NCBI GenBank assembly: GCA_951799445.1
Contig: OX637294.1
Coordinates: forward strand, 20,299,452 to 20,363,451
Direction of reading: 5' to 3'
Origin: Pseudisothecium myosuroides
Lineage: Eukaryota; Streptophyta; Bryopsida; Hypnales; Lembophyllaceae
Length of the DNA: 64,000 nt
The notes under the pieces: model-generated
Seen by the model: the letters and a program-made list of their open reading frames with translations, nothing else
Told to the model about the DNA's origin: nothing
Database searches by the model: none
Shown here: positions 47,634 through 58,540 of the stretch, piece by piece
Layout of the letters: every line of letters begins with the position of its first letter
How positions within the stretch are numbered: position 1 is the stretch's first letter
Position numbers and translations under genes: made by a program

Positions 47634-48321
47634 TTAACAAAGTGAGATATTGAGTTTTCAAAGTGAGTTTTGAATAAGAAACATCTATCCCCAGGATATG
47701 AGAGAACAAAGGATGTGATATTGGAGACAAGGCCTTAGGTGCACTGTATTTTTTTTTGGCTTAGAAAAGGGTCTTGAGATTATCCAGTTCCATTCCCCTT
47801 GTGCCCTACTTTGTGCAAATTTTCTTGCCAAAGAAGCTTGAATGATCTTGTGAAATATGGTAAATTTTTTTGTAGAAAATGCAAGTCAAAGCTTTGTATG
47901 GCATAACATTATGAACCAACGGTAGGGGGTCTTTTTTTCTCCTCCAAAAAGCGGGAGCCTTCAAATTGGATTGGTAGAAACTATATGTGGAGAAGCTTGA
48001 ATAGATACCTTCTTTGAAAAGTGTGCCAATGCTAAAAAGAAACACAACCAATCCTAGTGTAGCTTCTTATTTATTGTGGATGGAATTTTTTGAGTTTAGG
48101 ATATTTCACTATACAAGATTAATAAAATAAATTTTGTATGACTCCTATGGAATTAAAAGTTGACATCATTGGAATTGGAAGCCCAATTCTAACCACCTTG
48201 AAATTAGACATAAGAATGCCAATCTGACTTAGATTTTAGATGACAAAAATAGATCCAATAGAAAACATGCTAAAAGGCAAAAAATCATAGGCTTCAAGCC
48301 TTAGCAAATTATACTTCCTCC

Positions 48322-48534
48322 TACAATGTCGTTGTGGACACAGTGTCCAATGGATGACAAACAATCCTTTTATATTAGATAAAATTGCAAATGTTCAACC
48401 TTGGAATTTTGTGTGAACAATGGAGGTCATAGACAATAATTTGACTTTCAATGCATGTTCTTGGAATTTTAAGAAATGATTCACACTGTACCAAAAAGGA
48501 TGATTTCCATGGTAACCAGCTTCTCTTCCCAGTG
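48322..48534. mobile_element. TTAA-type MITE relic, 220-bp family
   Basis: Body similarity in reverse orientation (ccaatggatgacaaac, gttcaaccttggaatttt, gactttcaatgca, aaaaggatgatttccatgg). It ends before TTAA at 48535-48538. The left terminus is not recognisable. Confidence 0.5.
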
Positions 48535-48986
48535 TTAAAATTGAAAAAACTTGCATATGGCAAGGGAAATTTCATATAATGCAATTAATGCAATCCTCAA
48601 CCTCTATCCATTGGTGAGATTGAGACCAACGGACCTTTTTGAGTGATTTATCATTCACTCAGTCCGACAGGCTTTGAGCAATCTGGCAAGACCGCAAGAT
48701 CCTCATGCGAGCTTGCCAGTTACTATTCCCCAAAAAATCGCTAATTGAGAGCCACTGCTCTGGTACAACTTAGCTACAGTAGCCCATATTTGTGGGAGGT
48801 AAAAGGGAGTGTTGGCCTATAACTGAATGTTCTAGAAAAAGTATTTTAAGAAAAATTGTTATGTAGTTGACCAAGCAGCCATGCTATGAGAGGCTCCTTG
48901 CAGTACCTACTTGTTTGTGTCGATACGCGTTTTTTAGCATCGCCATCGGGCACCAAGTCAGACACTAGGTGGAGACGGCATCAGAT

Positions 48987-51900
48987 CTACGTATCATAAA
49001 TCCTTCGCACAGTCCGGATTGTTTGCCGACATATAGGGCACCTGCTGGAGTCTTCTCTTCGTATCCTGCAATCATGGCAGAACGCTCAGCACAACCCCCT
49101 GAAATGGATTCAAACTTAAGCCTCTATTACGTACAATAGCACTGGGCTCCCATAATTCTAGATGAACCGCCAAGGTGGAGCACATAGAAAACAGGGAATC
49201 TAATATCCAGCAGCATACATAGAAACCCAGAAGAATAAAACTGAACTTCGTCAATACAAGATGATCACCTCATTCCACAAGCGTAACAAGTGCAACGATG
49301 ACCACAAGGATCAAAGAAACTATCCTTCGGAGCATCCAAGCATATAGAGCAAATCTGAGTCGGGGGAATCCTTCCTTTCTCATTTTTATCGGTTTCGTCT
49401 ACGGGGTAAGCCGTGCCCGAATGTGCAGAATAGGAATCATCTTCTGGTAACATGTGAGCATATTCCTGCGGTGCGGAATTTTGAAGAGTGGCGTGCCTTA
49501 GTTGGTAAGCTCGTGTGATAAACAAACCCGCAGCAACCAGACCTGTGCGATACACAAACGATTGCAATTTCGTCACCAGTTCGACACTCTCTCAGGAAGA
49601 TTTGTAGCAAGAGTACCTACTCCATGGAACTGCCAATCAATAAGGGGTTGCGATACTGCATGCATTTCACTTAAATGACTTCAATGAACATCGACTTCAG
49701 ATAAAATACACGAGCAACAATCCTGTGTCGGAAATTATTAAGAGAGAGAGGATTCTAGAATACCGCAAATTTAATCATTTCAACAGAATATGCTTGGATG
49801 AAAATGAAAGTCGACCAAAATCACTACCCACGGCGCGTTTCAAGAGAATGTAATCATAACTTACCCCACAGAAAAATATAAGTGATCCAGCGGGGTGCAT
49901 ATGATAGTTCGCTGTGCCAAACCGCCACTTTATGCTGCAAGTATTAGAGTCAATTATGTTGGTAAGAATCAACGTTATGTCGATGGGCTCACCTTCGATT
50001 GATTTGATTATCCGAAAGCTTCCAGTTCAGTTGTATTGGGTGGCTACGGGCATATAGGAGAATATTTTCAACTTCTTTACAATACAGGAATTTAAGCCCG
50101 TGCAAAAGACGAACTCAAACCCGTTGGCAAACAGAGGGAATAAGGACCACAATTTACGTGTTCAGCGAATGAATATTGAGAGCAAGATTGCGTACCAGAT
50201 TAACCAATGGAGAAGTGAGCACTATATATGTATACTGTCCAAGCGCAACAGGGAACGCACAAGTGTCGGTAACTTCAGAAGAACACGCGAAATCTGCACT
50301 CTCTTTGGAATGAAGCACATAGCGTAATTCCAGATTGAAGGACAACTACATCACAAGAAACAGTGAATCGTGAGGAGAAACGTCATCTCGTTCAGAAAAA
50401 TGAAGCTAAGTGATGATACAGCAACGAATTGTGCAAAAAGATTTGTACAAATACAAAACTGTACGGCAGTATGTACAGTACAGAATTAAGACTCCACGTT
50501 CTCTCAGTGTCATACTCACAATAATTCCATTAATCCCAACAAAAGTACGGGGTTTACCACTGGAAACTATGAAAAAGATTATTAATCACAACCATAAGTA
50601 GACATAGAACATACACCTGGGTAAGTACTTACATTTGTTCTAAATTGAGTCATGACCCTGAATAACAAGACAGCATCCTACATTAACCCTAAAGACGAGA
50701 TTTGGGATGATATAACTCACAGTGATCTTGTGACTGTTCAGATTGCCAAAGACTACAGAATAGTCATTGTCGTCTTCCACCTTCAAACTCACTGATCCTT
50801 TGTCTACACATCAACGTAACCACCAACTTAAAAGCATTACTGCTTCTGGAACTATTAGAGAGCACAAGCAGTTGGAACATCTATCTAGCACGATGTTTAT
50901 TGAAACTCCAAAGAAAAACGGACCACGACTACAAAGATGGCGCCCAACACTAACAACCAGAGCCAGTTAGAGAAGATCCCGACACATATTGGCATCGTAC
51001 AACAACACGAAGTTTGAGAATAATCAGACAGAAAACACAGATACACACCATGAATACGTTTCCACCTCAAAGCAAAACTAGGATTATCTGGATTCTCTTT
51101 CCAATTCTGAAACCCATTTTCACCTGCACACGACATAGGGTTAACACGTTATCATCAGGACATACCTAAAATAAAATCAGAAACGAAATCAGTTGCATCG
51201 AACAAATCCAATGACTTACTACTCAAATAATTGCTGTCTCACAGCACATCGTCCAGGTATATTGAACTCAGGGTAATTGAGATTTGAGATTTCATAACAG
51301 GAAATTCGAAACAAATTCCCTCTGACTACATGTATCGTTATGCATTTTACCAAAGTTCGGAGAGCATCAATAATTGCAATAGCAATTTGATTATAAAACA
51401 GTTGGTGGTAGGAGATCGCACCTTTCACAATAGCAACAATCAAGCTGTCTGTTCCTGAGTCAGAATCTTTCAAGCAGCATGATAGCTCAAGATACGAGCC
51501 CATGTTTAACCAATACGTGAATCTCTGCAAAAGTAAAATTCACGCACATTAATTCTTGGAAAAGCCTTGCCTTCAAGTGACTCGCAACGCAACCGAACAG
51601 ATAACAGAATTGAATAGAAGCTTATCTGGAAAAGCGGCTAATATTCGTACCTTTTGCCATCTTGGATCAATGACAACATCCTCCATTTCCTGTTTGTCAG
51701 AAACAGGAGAATCCAGTACAGGCCTGGTAGAAAACGAATACATAGATGGGCCCCTTTCCTTGAGATTTTGTACCTGATTTAGCCCGGCAATCGGCATGAG
51801 TACAAATAAATTGTTAATGCAAGGTGCAGAGAAGAAACGATTATGAGTCCGGTAACCAGCGAAATTTGCAACAAAAGATTCTACTTTGACACAAGTATAC

Positions 51901-52746
51901 ACAAAGAATCTCACCTGAATTTGCTTCACAAAAAAGCCATTAGCTTTTATCACCCGCGAATAGCACATACCCATCTCCAGCTGCTGGTTTCCATACAGAC
52001 CAAATAACAGCCATATCGACACTGGCCCAGCATCATGGGGAACCCGCACCAAATGTCAAATGAGCAATTTTCCAAGTAGGTGGCACTGATTTCTTCAAGA
52101 GAGAGACTAATGATCCATCATTAATGATGAATGATCAGAACCATATTCGATATCACCAACGTTCCACTGGTCTTACGCTGCAACTTTCAAGCTGACCATC
52201 TCAAAACAGAACAAAAAGCTCCGCTGGTGGTAAAACTACTTGTCAACGCCGGAGGTGAGACTGAAAAAGGCAAACGACGATAGTTACAGACACTATATGT
52301 TAGAGAAATTCAGTTCAGCGCAGCTGCCTATCTTCTTTACAGTAGGAGGGCATAAATTCCGGCGTCTGATAATTCTCGACCGAAATTTAGCCATTTGTGA
52401 ACAATCTTAAAATATATGTTCAAATTTATCCAGGTAATAAAGATAGGATCCAATTTAGTCCTGATGCATATGAACACTTACTGAAAATTGTTAAAGATGA
52501 AAGCACGGCAAAGCAGCCATAGCCAGCTCGCAGACTCCTCCCTTGGTGGTCTTCTTCAGTGCTCCAAGTTCTCTGGTTACTAGAATAAGGACGATTCCAA
52601 TACGAGTCATAGTATCTTTGCCTTCTACCCTCGTCCATTGACCCCCTCCGACGAGGCTGATCATTTATGTTTGTACCAAACGATTCCCCCAAACCACCTG
52701 AACTGAAGGGAGAAGTTATCCCTGATCCACCACTGGATGGTCCCAT
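48987..52746 (-). CDS. APD-like membrane-anchored RING E3 ubiquitin ligase (10 coding exons)
   Basis: Exons in transcript order: 52746-52482, 52021-51915, 51773-51651, 51524-51422, 51123-51049, 50791-50721, 50345-50196, 49934-49865, 49590-49269, 49065-48987. Phases join to 454 aa. The architecture matches plant APD1-4 (aberrant pollen development): a Ser/Gly/Arg-rich cytosolic N-terminus and a TM helix spanning the first splice (GYGCFAVLSSLTIF then MSIWLLFGLYG). The lumenal DUF4792/DUF4793-type region includes FTYWLNMGSYLELS, YSVVFGNLNS and ELSYAPRWITYIF, and a second TM follows. The C-terminal RING has C-x2-C (CSIC), CGHRCTCYAC, then CPIC and ends RRIYDT. APD proteins act in endomembranes and in pollen development of flowering plants. 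The start at 52746 is the first in-frame ATG; the frame stays open upstream without ATG, so an extra 5' exon is possible. Confidence 0.87.
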
Positions 52747-53879
52747 GCGACTACCCCTTTGTCTTGCACGTTTCTCCACATTTCCTAAATATTGAGCAGA
52801 GACATATCGGCAATGTCGTATGCGTGAGTGGTCAATAATTTCAGCTTCACGAGTTCGATCAAAATACCGACTAATATGGATAGACTCAACCAGAACTTAT
52901 ACGTCTTTCACATCTCTCTTTGTTGCATCTTTTTGACTCAATCCTTGATAACTTGGTCCTATTAGTCGGCATGATATTAACAGAGTGAATCTTGAACGAC
53001 AAATTCCTTTCACCAAAATCACCTCGATTGGCTCTATTTTGGCCTACCAATTGCCAACCCTATGTGCTTGAGAAAGGACATATCCCCAGCCTTTGCATTC
53101 GCATTCATCATCCGCATGAAAGACGAGACAAGAGAATGCTTTGACGTCTCTACCTGGGTTTCGACGCAGGTTTAAGGTCATGATATTTTTATGTTCAACA
53201 CCAGCCTGCTTCATGGAGTACCAAATGGAGAACTATGATGTTGTTGTCGCAAGACAGACTCGTTACAGTCCAGACACCTTCACAGAACTTCGATTCTTTG
53301 CCCTGAAACAACAACACGGCCAAAATTCAGTACAAACGTCTAAACTAAAATGAGACAGTCTAGCATGAACCTGACTAATTAAGAGACTAATTGCGCATCT
53401 AAAATTGTGCCAATATTTGATCCAGCAGCATAGGGCGCCGTTCATTGATAGCAAGCCAACAAAATCATACATTACGACAGTTAGCACGATAGCTTACATG
53501 CTCTCGATCAACATTGTAATAACGTATTCAGCATATTCTGCATATTTTTACCCCCCGCACAATCGCACAAAAGTATTCTCCAACACAATTGCTCTATGAA
53601 AGTCCGTATAAAAATTTCGTTGTAAAGTTCAGTCGAGTTTGAACTCCAATCTAGGTATCAAAAAAATTCACTCGCCAATTGATGAGCTCCAAGATTCCCA
53701 ACACTACCTACAACCATCAGCTACCGATTTTGATCACTCCCGATCGAATCTGTTCACGTTCATTACTGTATTGAATTAAAAATCGGAGAACAGAGTTAGA
53801 CTGTCTTGTTCTGTCTTCCTGCACGGACTGTCAGCAAACTTCAAAAACTACTCCATTTCACTTCAAAATCACAGCACTC

Positions 53880-54703
53880 CATTATTAACATACTCGATCC
53901 TCAAGAAACACACCTGAGACACTTCCAGTACTCACCTAATCAAAACCTCCCACTGCTATCCCATTTGCACCACTAAAATCCTCTCATCCTCGCCGTAGAA
54001 GTTGACAAAACGAAAAATCCGCAGAAAATTGTCTACTACTACCAAAGCATTCTTCAAAACCAGAAACTCAAGCTTCTTCAAAACATACTCTCGTTCTCTT
54101 CGAAATTACAGAACTCCATTACTATCTGACACGATAATCAAGAAAACACCTGAGAAACAGCCATAACTCACCTAATTAAGACGTGCAATCCGTTAACACC
54201 ATTAAAATACTCTCAACCTCGCCATAAAAATTGAAAAAACGAAAAATCCGTAGAACATTGTCAACTAATTAACAAAGCACGTCACCAACTCAACATTCTT
54301 GAAAACCTAACCCATATCACAAAACCTCCATTACTAACCTACTCGATATTCAAGAAAACACCTGAGAAACAGCCTTAACTCACCTGACTAGAAACTAAGA
54401 CGTGCAATCCGTTAACACCATTAAAATGCTCTCAACCTCGCCGTAAAAGTTGACAAAACGAAAAACGTAGAAAATTGTCAACTAACAGAGCACGTCGTCA
54501 CCGACTCAGCATTCTTGAAAACCTAACTCATTCCCATCGAAATCACAAAAACTCCGTTACTAACCTTCTCGATCATGAAAACACCTAAAGAAACAGTCGT
54601 AACTCACCTCATTACAAACTCCGACGTGCCATCCCGTTTGCGCAGCTGAAATTTGACTCAACCACGCCGACAAAGTTCACCAAACTCAAAGTCGGCAGAA
54701 CAT
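53880..54703 (-). repeat. Tandem array of about 220-bp units with splice-donor motifs, 5' of the APD-like gene
   Basis: About four units (roughly 53880-54116, 54117-54330, 54331-54555, 54556-54703) share attactaac..actcgat, aagaaaacacctgag, cgtgcaatcc, ccgtaaaagttgacaaaacg and cattcttgaaaacc. Read on the gene's strand, every unit has the donor consensus ggtgagt (plus-strand actcacc near 53931, 54168, 54378 and 54601). The array therefore looks like repeated non-coding first exons, or a repeated exon-intron junction, of the gene at 48987-52746. A short upstream ORF starting ATGGCACG lies in the most distal unit. Confidence 0.7.
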
Positions 54704-54899
54704 ACGGAGTACTTCACGAACGAAGGATCCGAAAGCGACCGAAAGAGGTCAAAAAAATTGCAAATATATATGATTTTGAGACTCAGAAATCAATGCTGGA
54801 AACACAGTTGTTCAAATTCTCCGCCTCAAGTTTCTGAAACTAGCCTTCTTCATCACTCACACAGGATCTACCTTAAGTTTAGTGTGGCTGAAAGGACAT

Positions 54900-55480
54900 T
54901 CGAGAATCGCAAGGAAGACGACGCGTGTTACTATGGAAGCGGTAGAAGAGCTTCGGGCGGGGTTGAGACGAAGGGATGACAGGTGGCAGAGCGGGCTTGA
55001 CCATGCAGGCGTTCCGCGTTCCCATTGGCTTCTGCGGTGCTTCGTCTGACCTGCAGAGCGAATAGGAGAGGGACACGAGTCTGCGATCAACCAATCTGCT
55101 GCGAATAATTGATTCTCAAAATATCCAGTGCACTAAATAAAAGAGGGTGCCATTAACGAGGAAAGTTCGAGGGACGGTCATGGTCTCATGGACTCATGGA
55201 GGGGGGGGCGGTTATTGTATCGGACCCTTCAGGAAAAAGCGGGTAGTAAGTAACTATAAAAACAGATTAGTGAGTGTTCCAACTTCCAAGTACACTAATG
55301 ATGGTATCTAGTGTTACCCACACTAATTGATTTCTAAATGCCATAAATTTTTACTCTTGATGGATATTTTTGAGGGAGACTTAGAGAATTGGTTCCATTT
55401 TGTGGAAGGAAATTTTTGAGTAAATTCTATGAAAGCCCCCGAGACACCCCTCATTTCAGGTCTAAATCAGTCGTGCGGCC
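54900..55480. other. Probable APD-like promoter region
   Basis: A GC-richer stretch (54900-55090) lies just beyond the tandem array, followed by simple sequence including a run of G (55201-55209). No other gene is supported. Confidence 0.35.
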
Positions 55481-55486
55481 CCCACA

Positions 55487-55797
55487 TTAAGGTAGTCTGC
55501 TCTAAAAGCAACCGGGCTATAAAGCCATTCATGGCATAGAGGTACATTTTGCTTTCTTTCATGTACCAACAGTGTACATTTTAGGAGGCAATCACTTTTA
55601 GTGACCACTGCGTTTCAACCTCAAAAATTCATAACTAGTTCCAAAAAAGTCCAAAAAAAATGAAACAATTTGGGGTAGATGCAAATTCCATTTTCTTCCT
55701 ACTAAAATTTACTAAAAATTGTTTTAAAGAGTTTAGCTTCCTCAAAATGGCAAACTGCTCTTAGATGGTCAGTTTATGAGCCTCCTACCTTACGACC
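55487..55797. mobile_element. Second copy of the AAGGTAGAAGG-ended element
   Basis: TTAAGGTAGTCTGCTC at the left and GAGCCTCCTACCTTACG at the right are imperfect inverted ends. The right-end block (tagatggtcagtttatgagc) is the reverse complement of the left-end block at 22583. The interior shares aaaattcataa and aatttggggtagat. Confidence 0.5.
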
Positions 55798-55844
55798 ATG
55801 CCAAGTTCAAAAATTGCTTAGGGTTTGCTTAGTGCACCCTTTAT

Positions 55845-56068
55845 CCCTTAAAGGATGAAGGGATGACCCTCAAAATCATCTTTTTGCATTACTTTGTGAA
55901 TCTGATTGGCTTAAAAAATTGCAAAAGCGCTCATTGGAAGTCAAGCTACTGTAGAAGATCTTCCCTTTTCACAACAAATTCCGAAGATGAATAGTTGCAC
56001 TTCTATCCTACATAGTTTGATTCCCTCCCATCCATCGGCCATAGAATGGCTGCGTCCACGTTTAAGGG
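55845..56068. mobile_element. TTAA-flanked MITE, 220-bp family (224 bp, reference copy)
   Basis: Flanks are TTAT (55841-55844, one mismatch) and TTAA (56069-56072). The ends are CCCTTAAAGGATG and the complement of CCCTTAAACGTGG. It is the least interrupted member and gives the unfilled site for the nested element at 35648-35836. Confidence 0.82.
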
Positions 56069-56114
56069 TTAATAGAAGTAAGCAACATCTAAACTTAATG
56101 AGCAACACGAGTCC

Positions 56115-56360
56115 TTGAATGGTGCTCTTCGTGCCATTAGCTCCACTGAGACAGGCTCATGTATTGACCTCTGCAATCTCGATGTCGCCAGTGTTGTGCT
56201 ACGGCGATCGTTGACGGGCAATCCTCAGATCGCTTCCCGATTCTGTCACGCAACCATTCCATTGCAATCTCCAGCTGAAGAGTACGTGCTGCCCCTAGCA
56301 AAAGACAATTGTCGGTTCGTACAGCAAAATCGTTCCACAGCAAGCCTCCCTTTTGTTTAG
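56115..56360 (+). other. GC-richer open stretch of unknown nature
   Basis: An 81-codon open frame starting MNGALRAISSTETGSC in a locally GC-rich island next to the MITE. I do not recognise a domain, and there is no splice or leader context. The minus strand is equally open (56409-56137). It is reported only because its composition differs from its surroundings. Confidence 0.2.
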
Positions 56361-57204
56361 TCGTGCGGGAGGGTAGCAAATGCGGGAACTTCGACAGCAG
56401 CAGGAGCACTGCTGAAAACGCCGGCAGGCATGAACACTTTCAAGCAGCGGCAATTCACTCATCTGAAAGAGCGGTCTGCATAACATTCAGTAGCATGTGT
56501 TGATGTTGATTAGGCTCTACAGTGATGGTGTGCCTCTACATCCTCCACTTGTCTAATTCATTAGTAGCTATTGATGAAGCACTGTTGGGGTGTGGAATAT
56601 ACCGCACCATCACTGTAGAGCTATTGAACGTTATGTGTTCCCGTTCTCCATATCAGTATTTGTCCCAATACTCAGTTGTGTGCAAGGATGCTAGATTCCG
56701 CTTTCTTTCAAACGATATACCGTTGCCGGTGTCAGTGTGAAGGGGTTGAGACTTTGAGCATGTGGAGGCAGGTCCCTGCAAATTTTAGGGAGTTTGAGGG
56801 AGTTCTTGGCTCTAATTTTAGGGACGATTTACACCTAGAGATCGGGACATTCCCTAAGGCTAGTTGCACAAATTTCAGCCCTTTTATCCAATCACAAGTG
56901 AGGATTTCAACCTTTTGTCCAATCACAAGTTAAGATTTCAGGTTTCTTACACAACATGTTGGCCCAACCTCTAGGTCCCTTAGGCCTCTAAACTACCAGT
57001 AGTTCTGGAATTCTACGAATTTGGCGTTTGAAGGAGTTTTTGGGCCACCCAATTGTCTCAATGCGCTCTGAGTTTCTACTTTGTTTTATTTTTAAATGCA
57101 TTTCCTAAGAGCTTTTGTTTTTGAAAACCAAACCCCAAGTTCATCACTGCTAGGATCTGTTTCACTTGTTTTAATCGGTACTACAATAGTATGTCATGTA
57201 TTAT

Positions 57205-57480
57205 TGCCACAGTCTAAAATAAAAGTAAAAATAATTTTTAATTTTTAATTCATAAAAAACTTCAGACTTCAATATTTTTCACTCCATATGTCCAAACGTC
57301 ACAAAACAAAATCTGTGCACCCCTCCTCGTTGAGGACTTTCCAATAGCGTCAAAAATATGATTGGAGGACGCATGGTCTATAAGATCTCATTATAACAAA
57401 CAAACAAACAAAACAAACAACCTCATTTAACTCCTACTAGTGTGCCTTGGGCCATTGCCACAAGTAAAATTAATTTTCTA
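57205..57480. repeat. Dispersed repeat, third copy of the 19.7-20.1 kb family
   Basis: Contains gtccaaacgtcacaaaacaa, gtgcacccctcctcgttgag and cataa..ctcattataacaaac, in the same order as 19940-20090, and actagtgtgccttgggccattgcc near 57437. Confidence 0.6.
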
Positions 57481-58389
57481 ATTTTCTAATTCAAGGGGAC
57501 GGTTTTATTGACGCTTTTGAAGGACACTTTAATGGAAGTACATAAATGGATACAAGGACGGTTTTGGGTGTTTTCACCTCACAACCATTTTGAAACTTTT
57601 GATCTATAACACATCTTCCACTTGGACATGACCATCTTTGTTGCCTAAGTAAGTAATCTAGCAAAAGGGACTTCTTATATGCCAGTGGGAGTAACCGATA
57701 TTTTGTTAAAATGATAGTATTCCACAAACTGATGCTTTTCAGTTTAAACTATGCGGTCTGAAATCTATACTTGTCCTAGACTATAGGGCTGAAGAAAGAA
57801 TTGAATGGAAAAATGGCAGATTTCATATGCCATTCTATCAAAATTTCCCACGAGTTTTTAACATCCTTCCTCATGCAGCATACGATTGTGCTTTCATCTA
57901 TTTATTTTGCTAAGCTATTCCATGTCGGAAGCCCTAAGGACACACAAGAAGCCTGTGGTTAATTTTCAGGTGAGATTTGAGAAGACAGTTATCTGAAAAC
58001 CATCTTACGGGACGCTCTACTCAAAAGCTTCTTCAATATGAAGGTCTTCTGCAAAACTCAAAGAATTTTGACCAACCAAAAAGAAATGATGAGTGGTGTA
58101 AAAATTATGAAAATTGTTGTTCTTAAGGCTACTCTTCAACCACATGTGTGAAAATTTTAAAGGAAAAAATTAAAATTTTATTCTAAGTGAGTTGCGCCCA
58201 AAATTGCTAAGTTGCTAAAAAAACACCATTTGGTCCTTTAGGGGTTAAGAAAAAGTTTTGTTTGACCATTCAATTAAACTTTGATTGTTAGAACAATCTT
58301 ACCATTGGGATTATTATTTCCAATTCCATTTTACAGTTATTAACAACTTAGTTTTTCCCTCTATCAAACTATATCTACTTCTACTTTAA
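57481..58389. mobile_element. Overlapping TTAA-type element remains
   Basis: CCTTTAGGGG (58235-58244) followed by TTAA (58245-58248) is the right end of a 930-bp-family element. Its left end was not located. Immediately after, 58249-58389 resembles the interior of 42869-43802 (gttagaacaatc, attccatttta, tatctactt), so one element appears inserted into, or abutted to, another. Confidence 0.5.
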
Positions 58390-58536
58390 CCCTTGAAAGA
58401 TGCCCCCCCCCCCCCTAGACCAAAGTAGTCACCAAAATTGCTCTAATTATTGGACCAATAGATGGATTCTTTTGCTTACATAGTGAACAATGAAGTCATC
58501 TATAGAACACTTTTAGTCCTCAGCATCCTTCAAGGG
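58390..58536. mobile_element. 147-bp TTAA-flanked MITE nested in an older TTAA element
   Basis: The inverted ends CCCTTGAAAGATGC and CCCTTGAAGGATGC (reverse complement of the right end) are flanked by TTAA at 58386-58389 and 58537-58540. A run of 14 C lies just inside the left end. Two related copies of the host element show the unoccupied site: tctac-TTAA-caattttt near 43422 and tctac-TTAA-gtatttttt near 27289. This is direct paralogous evidence of TTAA target duplication. Confidence 0.9.
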
Positions 58537-58540
58537 TTAA

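Noticed and set aside
49990..50090. Possible extra APD exon (minus strand, frame KEVENILLYARSH)
   Set aside because: Its end phase (2) does not fit the next exon (phase 0), and joining 50196 directly to 49934 gives a continuous family match, so it is treated as intron.
50683..51142. TTAACCCT near 50683 and AGGGTTAA near 51136 as another TTAA element
   Set aside because: The two motifs enclose verified APD exons and the interior does not match either TTAA family, so the pairing is coincidental.
54653..54979. 108-codon plus-strand frame in the APD upstream region
   Set aside because: It crosses the tandem array antisense to the gene and has no recognisable domain or leader.
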